From assembly GCA_009782555.1 (NCBI GenBank), contig WRIV01000004.1:97596-161595 (forward strand): a DNA stretch of 64,000 bases, in the 5' to 3' direction. Source of the stretch: Treponema sp. Its GTDB lineage: Bacteria; Spirochaetota; Spirochaetia; Treponematales; Breznakiellaceae. Position 1 is the stretch's first letter; each line of letters opens with the position of its first letter. Positions 25,435-35,118 of the stretch are shown here, piece by piece. The position numbers were made by a program, and so were the translations under genes. Below the pieces are notes generated by a model. That model saw only the letters and a list, made by a program, of their open reading frames with translations. It searched no databases and was not told where the DNA came from.

Positions 25435-26798
25435 GGGCCCGCCGGTGTTTTTAGGGTACTTCCAACCCGTAGTATGTCATTAAGCCCCATGCCGTTGATC
25501 CGGGCCAGGGTTTCCGGGCTGGTTTTATAGGCCAGAGCGATGGACCAGAGAGTTTCCCCCCGTTTTACCAAATGGGTTCCGTTATAGGACACGGTATCCG
25601 GCGATGCAATGCCCGGTACTGCCGTACTCAGTGCCGGTGATCCTGGTTCTTGTCTGGAAGCACCGGCAACTTCTCTTAAGGCGGGAATAATAAGCCGTTG
25701 TCCAATTTTCAGGTACCGGTCCTGGAGGCCAGGATTGTTGCTGCGTATCTGGCTTTCTGTAACTCCATAGTGGCGGGCAATCCCCGAAAGGGTGTCCCCG
25801 GATCGGATCGTATGAAAGTAATATTTGATCAAGGTTAATTCCGGGTTTTCCAGAACCGAAGCAATGACCTTGGCATACATGGCGGGGACTTTGATATGAT
25901 AACCGGGATCCGGCGGGGTGATGCCATAGTTTAGTTCCCCGTTGGCGTTTTTTAGATCAAATCCGGAAAGGTCCGCATGGTCCGCCACCAGCTTCAAATC
26001 AACCGAACGGCCCACGGGGATCCGTGTCCACTGAGGATCTTCCGGCCATGCCGGTTCAATGCCATAACGGCGATGATTTGATAAAACCCAGGACACCGCC
26101 AGTAACCGGGGGATGTATTGGATTGTTTCATTCTTAAAGGCTTTGCGGCGGCATAGTTCCCAATAGTCCGCACCGGGATATTTTTTCTGTGCGTTAAGGA
26201 CCGTCCCCAGCCCGGCGTTGTAGGCCGCCAAGGCCAGTTCCCAACTCCCCACCCGTTTGTATTCGGCTTCCAGTTTGTCGAGGGCCCCCACGGTGGATTT
26301 CCAGAAATCCCGGCGCTCATCCATCCATTCGTTGATCTTCATGTTATAGGGACCTATGCTGTTTCGCATAAACTGCCAGAGTCCCGTGGCTCCGGAACGG
26401 CTTACGGCACTCATCGAATAGGCCGATTCAATTACCGGAAGATAAATCAATTCCTGGGGCAGACCCCGCCGTTCAACCTCGCCCCTGACAAAAGCCAGAT
26501 AGGGTTCGCTCCGTTTTATAACCGCGGCAAGCCAGTTTTTTCCGCTCCTGGCGGTGAATTGTTCTATGTATTTTTGGGTCAGGGGTTCATCAAAGCCGGT
26601 AAGGATAAAAAGCTGCTGCTGTTCTTCATGGGGCTTGGCAATGTACGGGTGAACTTTTGGGATCTGCCGGATGGGCCGAGCCGGTCCTTCGTTGATGCTT
26701 GTCTGTTCCGGTTCATCCGGCTTATGGTCTGCTAATTCCTCCGCCCCGGTAATAAAAGGAACAGCACAGGCAAGAAGGATAACAAGGGCTTTTTTCAT
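25431..26798 (-). CDS. LysM-containing lytic transglycosylase, MltD-like
   Basis: A 455-aa exported peptidoglycan-cleaving enzyme. The ATG at 26798 is followed at once by a signal peptide (KKALVILLACAVPFITGAEE); a further ATG at 26819 would put seven extra residues before it. The SLT domain (about 90-230) has the catalytic Glu in LIYLPVIESAYSMSAVSRSG, then ATGLWQFM and LALAAYNAGLGTV. Two LysM domains close the protein (IRSGDTLSGIARHYGV and VKRGETLWSIALAYK). It should cut glycan strands to 1,6-anhydro ends in the periplasm. Coupled to the downstream unknown secreted protein. Confidence 0.93.
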   Translation of the reverse strand: MKKALVILLACAVPFITGAEELADHKPDEPEQTSINEGPARPIRQIPKVHPYIAKPHEEQQQLFILTGFDEPLTQKYIEQFTARSGKNWLAAVIKRSEPYLAFVRGEVERRGLPQELIYLPVIESAYSMSAVSRSGATGLWQFMRNSIGPYNMKINEWMDERRDFWKSTVGALDKLEAEYKRVGSWELALAAYNAGLGTVLNAQKKYPGADYWELCRRKAFKNETIQYIPRLLAVSWVLSNHRRYGIEPAWPEDPQWTRIPVGRSVDLKLVADHADLSGFDLKNANGELNYGITPPDPGYHIKVPAMYAKVIASVLENPELTLIKYYFHTIRSGDTLSGIARHYGVTESQIRSNNPGLQDRYLKIGQRLIIPALREVAGASRQEPGSPALSTAVPGIASPDTVSYNGTHLVKRGETLWSIALAYKTSPETLARINGMGLNDILRVGSTLKTPAGP

Positions 26799-26831
26799 CG
26801 TATTATGCCATATTAGCATGAGCCGTTCCCA

Positions 26832-26861
26832 TTGGCAAGGGCAGGAGAGTATTGGTATACT
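26832..26861 (+). promoter_or_regulatory. Predicted promoter, possible leaderless start
   Basis: TTGGCA, 18 bases, TATACT. The expected +1 (about 26868) coincides with the ATG at 26869 of the membrane protein gene, a second case in this window where a -10 box sits 6-7 bases before a start codon without a ribosome site. Confidence 0.5.
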
Positions 26862-26868
26862 TATGTAT

Positions 26869-27423
26869 ATGTACCATTTCCGCCGTTTTGCCGCTCAAAT
26901 TGTATTTATAACCGGCATTATTTTTATGATCCTCGGCATTTTTTACCTGCTGGGGAACATGACCGGCATTTCCCGCCTCTCAGTATTTTGGTCCTTTCTT
27001 TTTGTTATTATCGGCGCCCTTTGCGCTGTTTTAGCCATAAAACTTAATAAACGGCCGGTGTACCTTTTTTTTGCCTCCTTTTTTATTTTGATGGGGAGCT
27101 TTTTGCTGCTTTCCGCCCTGCAAATCATCCCCATAACCTTGGCCCAGGGTTGGCCCCTGCTTTCGGTTTTTGCAGGACTTGCTCTGCTTCCTGCGGGGTG
27201 GCGTCATTACAGGGCTGTCAGTTACCGTTACCTGATTCCGTCCCTGGCCTTTGCCGCCCTGGGCTGTATCCTGTTGTTTTTTTCGTTCAAGGTGGCACCC
27301 TTTTCGTTCAGGCGGTTTATCATTAGCTGGTGGCCCCTGCTTTTGGTAATTACCGGGATTATTCTGGTACTCCTTTCCCTCAGTTCCAAGGGAAATAGTA
27401 AAACCGGGAACAAAGCTCAGTGA
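26869..27423 (+). CDS. LiaF/DUF5668-like membrane protein
   Basis: A protein of about 184 aa made almost entirely of six hydrophobic segments arranged in pairs: VFITGIIFMILGIFYLL, FWSFLFVIIGALCAVLAI, LFFASFFILMGSFLLL, WPLLSVFAGLALLPAG and WWPLLLVITGIILVLLSL. The WPLLLV-x-x-G pattern is typical of the LiaI-LiaF-like TM region. Two candidate ATGs, 26863 and 26869; the second matches the predicted transcription start. Longer in-frame openings upstream run through the divergent transglycosylase gene and are not credible. Its stop overlaps the GTG of the next gene. Confidence 0.65.
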   Translation: MYHFRRFAAQIVFITGIIFMILGIFYLLGNMTGISRLSVFWSFLFVIIGALCAVLAIKLNKRPVYLFFASFFILMGSFLLLSALQIIPITLAQGWPLLSVFAGLALLPAGWRHYRAVSYRYLIPSLAFAALGCILLFFSFKVAPFSFRRFIISWWPLLLVITGIILVLLSLSSKGNSKTGNKAQ

Positions 27424-29210
27424 TCACCCCTGAGGGGGACCTCACATTCCCGGTGCAATACTCATTTCTGTTTGTTCGGCGCTGCATTTCGGTTGCCCCG
27501 GCGGTTTTTTTAGGGTTACTTATTGCCTGCGGTTCTGCGCCTGAAAATCTACAGGATGAAATGAACCTTCCGCCATCTGCTGCTGTTCAAACTCCTCCTG
27601 TTGAAAGAAATCCTTCGGTTGAACGAAGGAACAATTCTCCAAATGATGATCCGCGCCGTCAAGTTGAATTGGGGTCTCCCTCATCGCTTGCCAGAGCTGC
27701 GGAGCTGATACAGAACCTGGAACCTTCCGAACAAACTAAATCCGGCATGGCGGCTTTGGGGGCCGCCGCGTTGGCCATTCTCCGGGTTGTTTATCCCGAT
27801 TTGGAAGTGACTTTTCCCGTTCAGGAAGCCCCGGCCAACACCGTCTATTTTCGGATCCTTCGTGATGCCGGGCGGGGAATCTATACGGCCCCTCTTTCTG
27901 ATTCCCAGGATTTTTTGGATCATGTGTTGCCATTTCTTGCCTACTATTCCGAAAATATTTCTGCCGGTCCGGATAAACTGCGAAGTACCCTTCCTCATCT
28001 GGAAAAAGCGGCCCGTCTTAACGGCGCTTCGGTTCTGCCGTCCCTGTTCCGGGGTTTTGCGCTGGAAAAAACAGGAGACCATGCCCAGGCCGCCGCTGCC
28101 TACCGCCGGGTCCTGGAACTGGATGGAGGCTGTTATCCTGCGGAACTGGGACTGGCCCGGATCCTTCATGCCCAGGGAAATTTTGATGAGGAACAAAACC
28201 TGCTCAACGGCCTTTCGGGACGATACCCTGACAGTATTAGCGTCCGGAAACAACTGGCCCGGCTTTATGCGATACAGCAGAACTGGCAGCGGGCCGGCCC
28301 ATTAATTGAAACGATCCTGGCCCGGAACAGCCGGGATGGTGAATTCCTTCTGCTCAGGGCCAGAATTCTTTTGGATCAAGGCCTTTTTCAGCAAGCCCAG
28401 CAGTCTCTGGATGCCTATGCGGGCATAGACGGCAGCAACCGGCAGTATATCCTGCTGCGGGCCCGGCTCCAGGCGCAGGGTCTGCGCAACCGTGAGGGGG
28501 CGATCAATCTGCTCCGCCCTTTGATCAGTTCCGATCCGAATGACATTGAAACAGCCCTCTATCTGGCATCGCTGCTTATGGAATCTTCCCGGAAAGAAGA
28601 AATTGACGAAGGCCGCTTGATCTTAAACCGTTTTTTGGGCGTCAATGCTACACCGGAGGCACTGGCCCTTGCTGCGGCGGACAGTGTTCGGAGGGAGAAC
28701 TGGCGGGAGGCTAAGACATACCTGGACCGCCTCCTTTCCCGCCGACGGACGGGCGCTGACCTGCTCAATGCTTGGAAAACCGAGCGGGCCCTGGGGAATG
28801 CCGCCGCCGCCCTTTCCTATGCCCGGGAATTGTACAATCAGCAAAGCGCCAATGACGAAGCAATCAGCGCCTATGTCAGCTCTCTGATTGATACGGGGCG
28901 GCAGGCCGAAGCGGCCCGGATCGTCGATCAGCATCTTGCTTCAGCTTCTGGGGGGACGCAGAAAAGTCTGTATTACTATCTCCGTTCACGGCTTCGCACC
29001 GATGAAGATGCGGTGTTAAACGATCTTCGATCCGCCCTTTTTGAAGATCCCCGGAATCTGGAAGCCTTGATTTCCATGTTTGAAATATACCACCGCCGGA
29101 AGGACGAACGGAGGGCGGTCTATTATCTGAAACAGGCCCTGGCCATAGCTCCGGATAATCCCCAGCTTAAACACTACGAGACGGAGTACCGTTCGCTGCT
29201 GGGAAACTAA
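27420..29210 (+). CDS. TPR-repeat lipoprotein
   Basis: A 596-aa lipoprotein. GTG start overlaps the previous stop (GTGA). The signal segment ends [11 protein letters not shown], a classical lipobox with Cys37. A low-complexity Pro/Arg/Asn linker (about 45-80) follows, then about twelve TPR-like helical repeats to the end (for example [58 protein letters not shown]). Probably anchored to the outer or inner membrane as an assembly platform. Coupled to the upstream membrane protein. Its partner is unknown. Confidence 0.85.
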   Translation: MITPEGDLTFPVQYSFLFVRRCISVAPAVFLGLLIACGSAPENLQDEMNLPPSAAVQTPPVERNPSVERRNNSPNDDPRRQVELGSPSSLARAAELIQNLEPSEQTKSGMAALGAAALAILRVVYPDLEVTFPVQEAPANTVYFRILRDAGRGIYTAPLSDSQDFLDHVLPFLAYYSENISAGPDKLRSTLPHLEKAARLNGASVLPSLFRGFALEKTGDHAQAAAAYRRVLELDGGCYPAELGLARILHAQGNFDEEQNLLNGLSGRYPDSISVRKQLARLYAIQQNWQRAGPLIETILARNSRDGEFLLLRARILLDQGLFQQAQQSLDAYAGIDGSNRQYILLRARLQAQGLRNREGAINLLRPLISSDPNDIETALYLASLLMESSRKEEIDEGRLILNRFLGVNATPEALALAAADSVRRENWREAKTYLDRLLSRRRTGADLLNAWKTERALGNAAAALSYARELYNQQSANDEAISAYVSSLIDTGRQAEAARIVDQHLASASGGTQKSLYYYLRSRLRTDEDAVLNDLRSALFEDPRNLEALISMFEIYHRRKDERRAVYYLKQALAIAPDNPQLKHYETEYRSLLGN

Positions 29211-29234
29211 CTGGACTTTGCGTTTACCCCATAG

Positions 29235-29240
29235 TATACT
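29235..29240 (+). promoter_or_regulatory. Predicted -10 box of the rubredoxin operon
   Basis: TATACT, with TGGACT 17 bases upstream as a poor -35. A 14-base gap leads to the ribosome site. Confidence 0.4.
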
Positions 29241-29260
29241 TAGTAATTAGGAGCAGCATA

Positions 29261-29422
29261 ATGAAAAAATATGTTTGTAACAAATGCGGTTATGTGTACG
29301 ATCCGGAAAAGGGAGATCCCGGCGGCGGAATAAAACCCGGTACTCCCTTTGATGATATTCCCGGCGACTGGGTGTGCCCCATGTGCGGTGTCTCCAAAAC
29401 GGACTTTTCTCCCGTTTCCTGA
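29261..29422 (+). CDS. Rubredoxin
   Basis: A 53-aa one-iron electron carrier. The two CxxC knuckles are C6/C9 ([11 protein letters not shown]) and C39/C42 ([10 protein letters not shown]), with the conserved Pro-Gly and Trp38; length and spacing are exactly those of classical rubredoxins. AGGAG seven bases upstream. In anaerobes it passes electrons to reductases such as rubrerythrin or superoxide reductase; none is in this window. Its stop (TGA) overlaps the ATG of the next gene. Confidence 0.97.
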   Translation: MKKYVCNKCGYVYDPEKGDPGGGIKPGTPFDDIPGDWVCPMCGVSKTDFSPVS

Positions 29423-29712
29423 TGCTTCCCAGAGCAGATTTTATTTTTACCATTGGCTACGACGGCCCGGTGGCGGTGGTGGACGGTCAGGCAAGGAAGC
29501 GCTACGGATCCCTTTCTGCATCAGGACTTGTGGAAAAAGGCCTTTTCCGGGCGGCCTATTCTTCTGCGATCTACTCCGGCGATGGCGGTGAAATGGCCAT
29601 GGTCATCGAAGGGTACAACAAAGCGGCGGGAACTTCCTATAAGCCCGGAGATTCTCTTGAACGGCTGTTTGGTGTAATTCCTGTTGAAGTAAAGCGGGCT
29701 GTTATTCTGTAG
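29422..29712 (+). CDS. Small conserved-looking protein of unknown function
   Basis: A 96-aa protein, coupled to rubredoxin through a TGATG overlap; an upstream in-frame ATG at 29374 lies inside the rubredoxin gene and is rejected. No cysteines, signal or membrane segment. The pattern YDGPVAVVDGQARKRYGSLS, LVEKGLFRAAYSSAIYSGDG and YKPGDSLERLFGV gives a compact alpha/beta protein I do not recognise. Followed 8 bp later by the permease gene. Confidence 0.65.
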   Translation: MLPRADFIFTIGYDGPVAVVDGQARKRYGSLSASGLVEKGLFRAAYSSAIYSGDGGEMAMVIEGYNKAAGTSYKPGDSLERLFGVIPVEVKRAVIL

Positions 29713-29720
29713 GCAGTCTT

Positions 29721-30623
29721 ATGAAGGAAGTTCTCGAAAGAGAATTCATTTATCTTTGGTATTATTTTTCCACACAGTTATCTCAAATAGCAGGTTACTG
29801 GGTCTTTGGGATGCTCTTGGGATCCCTTGTTTCGGTATTTGGCAAGGAAAAGATCCACGCCATGTTTGCCGCCCTGCAGAAAAAAAACCTTGGGCTTTTA
29901 GGAATCATTCCCGCCTCCCTGGCAGGCATTGCTTCTCCCCTCTGTATGTACGGCACCATTCCCATTTCCGCATCCTTTGCAGAAAAGGGAATGGGAGAAG
30001 GCTGGCTCGCGGCATTTATGATGAGTTCGATCCTTCTGAATCCCCAGCTTCTTGTTTACAGCGCCGCCATGGGAAAGACCGCCATGACAATTCGTTTTAC
30101 AAGTTGTTTTCTTTGCGGCATCACCGCCGGGCTGTTGGTTCATTTCTTTTTTCGGGGCAGGAATTTTTTTAATTTTAAAAGTTTCGGCGAAACTAAGAAC
30201 AACGATACGGATGCCAATCTCTTGACGCGTTTTTTTAAAAACCTGTTTCGGAACCTAAAAGCTACGGGTCCGGCATTTCTTTTTGGCGTCGCCCTTTCGG
30301 CCCTGTTTCAGCGCTATGTTCCCGAGGATTTCATGGCCGCCCTTTTTGGCAAAAACCAGGGGTTCGGCCTCCTCATGGCCGCCACCGTGGGAGTTCCTCT
30401 TTACGTCTGCGGCGGCGGCACTATTCCGCTGCTCATCTCGTGGATGGGAAACGGGATGTCCCTTGGTTCCGCTTCGGCCTTCATGATCGCCGGTCCGGCC
30501 ATGAAGATAACTAACTTGGGTGCGGTAAAGATCATCCTGCGGCTAAAGGGTTTTGTTGTGTACATAGCCTTTGCAGTCCTCTTTGCCCTCTTTACGGGAT
30601 TTCTTATTGATTTTGCGGTATGA
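29721..30623 (+). CDS. ArsP/DUF318-type permease
   Basis: A 300-aa membrane protein with eight predicted hydrophobic segments arranged as two homologous halves. Each half has a Cys-Gly turn: GIASPLCMYGTIPIS (about 71-85) and VPLYVCGGGTIPLLISW (about 228-244). This repeat identifies the ArsP_1 permease group (export of organoarsenicals in some members, unknown cargo in most). The two conserved cysteines may bind a metalloid. Third gene of the rubredoxin group; whether the carrier supplies reducing power to the transporter's substrate is speculation. Confidence 0.82.
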   Translation: MKEVLEREFIYLWYYFSTQLSQIAGYWVFGMLLGSLVSVFGKEKIHAMFAALQKKNLGLLGIIPASLAGIASPLCMYGTIPISASFAEKGMGEGWLAAFMMSSILLNPQLLVYSAAMGKTAMTIRFTSCFLCGITAGLLVHFFFRGRNFFNFKSFGETKNNDTDANLLTRFFKNLFRNLKATGPAFLFGVALSALFQRYVPEDFMAALFGKNQGFGLLMAATVGVPLYVCGGGTIPLLISWMGNGMSLGSASAFMIAGPAMKITNLGAVKIILRLKGFVVYIAFAVLFALFTGFLIDFAV

Positions 30624-30648
30624 CCGCCATCGTACCCCAGCGTGTGAT

Positions 30649-31665
30649 TTACAGTTTGATAAGATTGTATACCTTGCTGCCCAAGCCGATTTTTTCCGCA
30701 TGCTCTATCGTCAATAGTCCATTTCTCGATTCAATGCGGGCGACAATGTCTTTTCCGTCTTTTGCTGCATATACCAGATCTACGCAGGCCTGATCCAGCG
30801 CCACTGGATCAAGGGAGGCGAGGATGCCAATATCCGCCATGGTCGGAGCCGCAGGTCTTCCGTTACAGTCGCAGTCCACAGAAAGATGGTTCATTACATT
30901 GATATAAAGAATTTTTTCCCTGTTGGCATCGGCCACCGCCTTGGCGGCTTCGGCCATTGATTCAAGAAAGGAGTTTTGATCTCCTCCCCTCATGCTGGTT
31001 TTGCTTTTTCCCGCAGTATGGATCCACGCCTTGCCCGCTGACGAAGCATAGCCAATGGACATATTTTTCAACGCTCCGCCGAAACCGCCCATCTGATGTC
31101 CCTTAAAATGGGAAAGCACAATATGAAAATCAAATTCTTTAAACCGTTCTCCCACGATGTCTTCTTTAAGATGGGTTCCGCCAAAGACCGGAATGCTGAT
31201 GTCAGCCTTTTCGTCCAGAATTACCACCGGAGCAATGGCGGTAAAACCGTGGTCCTTTGCCACCTGGTAGTGGGCGGCGGCGCTGGCCCGCCTTCCGCCA
31301 TATGCGGTGTTGCATTCTACAATGGTACCGTTTACCCGCTGGACCAGTTCCTTGATAAGATCCGGCGCAAGGTAATGTTTATTGCCCGGTTCTCCGGTAC
31401 TTATTTTGACCGCCACCTTGCCGCTGGCCGAAAGTCCCAATGCATCATAGACCGCCATGAGTCCCGCCGGACTTATGTTCCCGGTCATATAGACGGCTGG
31501 TTTATCTCCACCGGGAGCCGGCGTGTTCGCCGTTGAGGAAGGAATCGACTGGGCCTCCGCTTTTTTTATACCGCAGCCCGGCAGGCTCAATGCCGCAAGG
31601 CAGATACTGGCGAAAAAGAAAACCCATAAAAGGTTTTTCAAAACTGTGGTTTTTTTACCCGGCAT
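30649..31665 (-). CDS. DUF362 lipoprotein
   Basis: A 338-aa lipoprotein. AAGGAG six bases upstream fixes the start at 31665, followed by a signal peptide ending LSLPGCGIKK (lipobox LPGC). The mature part is a DUF362 domain: KVAVKISTGEPG, VECNTAYGGRR, GFTAIAPVVILDE, LSHFKGHQMGGFGGALKNMSIGYAS, MADIGILASLDPVALDQACVD. DUF362 proteins are often associated with Fe-S proteins in anaerobes; this one lacks the usual C-terminal ferredoxin domain. Precise function unknown. Confidence 0.85.
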   Translation of the reverse strand: MPGKKTTVLKNLLWVFFFASICLAALSLPGCGIKKAEAQSIPSSTANTPAPGGDKPAVYMTGNISPAGLMAVYDALGLSASGKVAVKISTGEPGNKHYLAPDLIKELVQRVNGTIVECNTAYGGRRASAAAHYQVAKDHGFTAIAPVVILDEKADISIPVFGGTHLKEDIVGERFKEFDFHIVLSHFKGHQMGGFGGALKNMSIGYASSAGKAWIHTAGKSKTSMRGGDQNSFLESMAEAAKAVADANREKILYINVMNHLSVDCDCNGRPAAPTMADIGILASLDPVALDQACVDLVYAAKDGKDIVARIESRNGLLTIEHAEKIGLGSKVYNLIKL

Positions 31666-31695
31666 GATACGCTCCTTGTTTTTGTATATGGCTGT

Positions 31696-31724
31696 AGTAT
31701 AGAGCAGGGTCAGTGTCCGGTCAA
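31696..31724 (-). promoter_or_regulatory. Promoter of the DUF362 lipoprotein gene
   Basis: TTGACC, 17 bases, TATACT on the minus strand, about 30 bases before the ATG. One of the best consensus-like promoters in the window. Confidence 0.7.
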
Positions 31725-31738
31725 TGTAAGGGTAATGC

Positions 31739-33091
31739 TTATCGTAGTTCCAGAGCGTAAATTTTACTTTTCCGCTTTCGATGGCAGGTTTTTTTTCGTT
31801 CCTCCGGCAGGATTTCGGGGCCGACTTCTTTAAACCCCAGCGTTTCAAACCAGTCCTGGGTTTGGGTGGTAAGGGCAAAAACCTGCCGCAGCCCTTTTCC
31901 GGACGCCTTATTGATGAGAAAACGGACAATACGGCTTCCCAGGCCCATGTCGGCATATGCGCTGTCCACGACGACGGCGGCAATTTCTCCCTGCTCCTTC
32001 CACTGATGGAGAGCTCCGCAGGCATGGGCCTGGCCGTCAATGCCAAGCACCCAGTAATCATCTTTTTTTTCCAGAATTTCTTCTGCAGAACGATTGACAA
32101 GGATCCCCTGCTGCATCAGAGGTTCCATGATCCTAAGGAGATCCGGAATGTCCTGGGTTTTTAGGGGCCGGATTGCTTCGTATTCATCGGCGTATACCAT
32201 GGTACCCGATCCCAGGTTAGAAAAGAGTTCCCGTAAAACGGCGCCCTCCTCCCGGCCGTCGATAATGTGGATCCGCTCCACTCCAGCTTTGGATGCGCCC
32301 AGGGCCAGCCGCAGTTCTGCAAGGGCCCTGGCGGCGGCGGGGTCTTTTCCCTTTCCCATTTCTGCTTTGTTGAGTTTTAGAATTGCTTCTGCCTCTTTTG
32401 GTTTAAGCCGGATGATCCGTTCCGCTATCTTTGCAGCCGGTTTCTTTGATTGATCCGGCGGAAGCCTAAGGGCCAAAAGGTTTTTTTCCGCGGACACGAC
32501 AAAAAGTTTTACCGCCCCCAGGCTTTCCGCCGCCGCCAGGGCGATCTCGTCGCTGGGTACATTGTAGGGTTTTCCCGAAGCTCCCCAGCCAATACAGGGA
32601 AGAATAACCGCCATTTCTGAATTAAGAATTTTTCTGATGGGCTTTGTCAGAATTTTTTCCACCCTGCCGGTATTTTCCATGTCGATGCCCTTCAACACCC
32701 CCAGACCCCGGGCCCGGACAAAATTTCCTATCACCGAATCACAGTGATTTGCCGAAAGGGCTGTCATAAACCGGGTGGCCACATGGAATGATGCCATCTC
32801 CACAAAGGGCATAGCTCCTTCTCCGGTGATACGGATCTGACCGTGGGCTGCCGATGGAGCATAACGGGATACGATGCTGTTTTCCGCCAGGACCAAATCT
32901 ATCCATTCCTTGGCGCCGGGGACTATTACTACCCGGAAGCCTGTCCGGGCCAGCAGGGCCAGATCTTTTATCAGGGAAGGAAAGGATCCTTCGGCGGTGA
33001 CGGGAAAATCGATCTTGAATACCATGGTGGAGCCTGCAAAGCGGCTCTGGTAGTGGAAAGCTTCCCTGATAAGGTCCATTGCCGGATTCAT
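31739..33091 (-). CDS. argA: N-acetylglutamate synthase (amino-acid kinase + GNAT domains)
   Basis: A 450-aa protein with an N-terminal amino-acid-kinase fold (about 20-285; GFRVVIVPGAKEWID, GRVEKILTKPIRKILN, AVILPCIGWGASGKPYNVPSDEIALAAAESLGA). A GNAT acetyltransferase domain follows (about 305-450; QGILVNRSAEEIL, VVVDSAYADMGLGSRIVRFLIN). This is the ArgA architecture, which acetylates glutamate in the first step of arginine synthesis and is feedback-inhibited by arginine. The start lies two bases after the CpXC stop with no ribosome site, so translation is probably coupled. No other arg gene is nearby. Confidence 0.92.
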   Translation of the reverse strand: MNPAMDLIREAFHYQSRFAGSTMVFKIDFPVTAEGSFPSLIKDLALLARTGFRVVIVPGAKEWIDLVLAENSIVSRYAPSAAHGQIRITGEGAMPFVEMASFHVATRFMTALSANHCDSVIGNFVRARGLGVLKGIDMENTGRVEKILTKPIRKILNSEMAVILPCIGWGASGKPYNVPSDEIALAAAESLGAVKLFVVSAEKNLLALRLPPDQSKKPAAKIAERIIRLKPKEAEAILKLNKAEMGKGKDPAAARALAELRLALGASKAGVERIHIIDGREEGAVLRELFSNLGSGTMVYADEYEAIRPLKTQDIPDLLRIMEPLMQQGILVNRSAEEILEKKDDYWVLGIDGQAHACGALHQWKEQGEIAAVVVDSAYADMGLGSRIVRFLINKASGKGLRQVFALTTQTQDWFETLGFKEVGPEILPEERKKTCHRKRKSKIYALELR

Positions 33092-33093
33092 TG

Positions 33094-33711
33094 TTACTTT
33101 AGCTCGTCTGGCCGGAGCATGTTTTGAATGGAACAGTAGCTTTTTACCCGCAGGGAAGGGAAAGGTTCCGTCTTGGAGTTTCCCTGAAAATCGCCCAGGG
33201 TTTTTTCATACAGCGCCGGGGGGATGTGCATGACCGCTACCTCGTTATCTTTGATACCATGAATGTGAAATTCAAAACCGCTTTCGTTTTTTGAGTGATA
33301 CCAGACGCTGATATCTTCTTCCGGGTAGTTTTCATCGGCCTTTACAAAAAGGTAGTATTTGAGGGCTTCCACCGCCTCCGTTACCAGCCCGTCCTTTACC
33401 ATGGCAATCCGTTCAGCCATTTCCGGATAAGAGATTACCGTTTCCTGGGCCGCTTCTTTTTCTTCTTTTCTGCGGTAGAACCCGCCCCGATCCAGTTCGG
33501 GAAGCACTTCCAGGTTAAGGTTCTTGCTCGGCCAGTTAACGGCAAGGACAAATTCCGGTTTATGTTTTTTACCGCAGTTGGTGCAGGTATAATTCATAAA
33601 ATTTCCCGCCAGTATATCTTCGATATGCTGGGGATCCGTATCCAGGTTAATTTCTTCAGGCGCATCAATTACAAAGGTATTGTCGCAGAAACAGGGTATT
33701 TTATGCTTCAT
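33094..33711 (-). CDS. CpXC-domain protein
   Basis: A 205-aa cytoplasmic protein. The N-terminal part (1-50) has C7xC9 and YTCTNCGKKH (C42/C45), the CpXC zinc-binding pattern. The remainder is an alpha/beta region with no recognised motif (SYPEMAERIAMVKDGLVTEA). GGGAG seven bases before the ATG. Members occur in anaerobes with unknown function. It lies between rseP (23 bp) and argA (2 bp), forming one transcription unit with them. Confidence 0.8.
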   Translation of the reverse strand: MKHKIPCFCDNTFVIDAPEEINLDTDPQHIEDILAGNFMNYTCTNCGKKHKPEFVLAVNWPSKNLNLEVLPELDRGGFYRRKEEKEAAQETVISYPEMAERIAMVKDGLVTEAVEALKYYLFVKADENYPEEDISVWYHSKNESGFEFHIHGIKDNEVAVMHIPPALYEKTLGDFQGNSKTEPFPSLRVKSYCSIQNMLRPDELK

Positions 33712-33734
33712 TTTGCACTCCTTCCCTTATTTTA

Positions 33735-35096
33735 TTACCGGTTGGTAAAAAAGAGTATATCATTGAAAACCGCAAAAATCATAAGGCCAAAGATGATCAC
33801 CATCCCTGCAGTTTGAAAGGCCGACACCGCCTTTGGGTGAATGGGCCGCCTTTTTATCGTTTCAATAATAAAGAGGATGATCATGCCGCCGTCCAGAATT
33901 GGGAGGGGGAGGAGGTTCATCAGGCACAAGGCAATGGAGACAAGGGCAAGAAAATTAAAGGCGGAAACAATTCCTGTGACGGCGCTTTCTTCGAACCCCC
34001 CGGCGGCAATATCTCCCATCATATAGGTAATGCGGGCGGGGCCTGATACGGCCTGGGTAAGATCAATGTCCTTCTTAAAAAGATACCCCAGGCTTTTTAC
34101 GGAAATAGCGAAGGTTTCTGCCGCTTCCCTGCCGCCGACGGCCAAAGCTCCGAAGGGTGAAAGGGCAGGTGTTGAAGCCCGGACCATTGGGTATTCAATA
34201 CCCAGATTGGGAAGACCCTCTTGGTAGGCAACATCCTGGAGTTCCGCCGTGTGTGTTGTTCCGCCCCGGTCAAAATCAAGGGTAAAATTTGCCGGGCGGG
34301 CGGTATTGAAAATTTTTATGATGGCGGCCTCATATGGAAGTTCTTTTCCGTCAATCGCAAGAATCCGGTCCCCCGGCTGGAGACCTGCTTTTTCTGCAGG
34401 GCTGCCTGGACGGATCCCCTGAACCAGGGGCTCTACCCAGGGGTAGACGCCGATTTTGCCCGACCCCTTTGAATCCATATTGGGGTGAACCGAAAGTATA
34501 ACGGTTTCTCCGTTCCGAATTACCGTAATGGGAAGGTCCTTATCCGGATTAAGGGCGATGTTTTTCCGTATGTCCCGGTAATTATCAATTTTCTTTTTAT
34601 TGATCTCCACTATCCTGTCTCCGGTCAAAAGTCCTCCCTGATCGGAAGGATAACTTTCTCCGTCCAGGTCGGTCAGAAGTACGATCCTGTTTTCCAGGGT
34701 TGCTACTTCCGTGCCTCTTCCCCAGATCACTGAGAGTACTACAATCGCAAAAAGAAAATTGAAAAGAGGTCCCGCAAAGGCGGTAATGATCCGTTTCCAG
34801 GGCCGGGCGGCAAAAAAGGCGCCGGGGGCCGGATCGATACCGTTTTTTTTGTTTTCCCAGAATTCATCGTATTCGCTGTCCCCCCGCATTTTGCAGTAGC
34901 CCCCCAGAGGGAAAAGGCCCAGCCGGTATTCTACGGTGCCGATTTTCTTTTTTAAAAGCGGTTTGCCCCAGCCGATGGAAAATGCTTCCACATCTATGCC
35001 GCACAGACGGGCGCCAATAAAATGGCCCAATTCGTGAACAAAGACTACTATGCCAAGACCAATCAACCCAAGGAATACTTTTAAAGCCGTTAGCAT
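33735..35096 (-). CDS. rseP: RIP-type site-2 metalloprotease
   Basis: A 453-aa intramembrane zinc protease. HELGH at 21-25 in the first membrane segment provides two zinc ligands and the general base; LLPLPILDGG near the C-terminus gives the third ligand Asp. A PDZ-like domain is seen at about 215-290 (VQGIRPGSPAEKAGLQPGDRI), with a possible second, weaker one before it. Such enzymes cut single-pass membrane proteins, for example anti-sigma factors. TTGGAG supports the start. In treponemes dxr normally lies between cdsA and this gene; here only 22 bp separate them. Confidence 0.95.
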   Translation of the reverse strand: MLTALKVFLGLIGLGIVVFVHELGHFIGARLCGIDVEAFSIGWGKPLLKKKIGTVEYRLGLFPLGGYCKMRGDSEYDEFWENKKNGIDPAPGAFFAARPWKRIITAFAGPLFNFLFAIVVLSVIWGRGTEVATLENRIVLLTDLDGESYPSDQGGLLTGDRIVEINKKKIDNYRDIRKNIALNPDKDLPITVIRNGETVILSVHPNMDSKGSGKIGVYPWVEPLVQGIRPGSPAEKAGLQPGDRILAIDGKELPYEAAIIKIFNTARPANFTLDFDRGGTTHTAELQDVAYQEGLPNLGIEYPMVRASTPALSPFGALAVGGREAAETFAISVKSLGYLFKKDIDLTQAVSGPARITYMMGDIAAGGFEESAVTGIVSAFNFLALVSIALCLMNLLPLPILDGGMIILFIIETIKRRPIHPKAVSAFQTAGMVIIFGLMIFAVFNDILFFTNR

Positions 35097-35118
35097 CTTG
35101 TAAACTCCAAAATTCTAT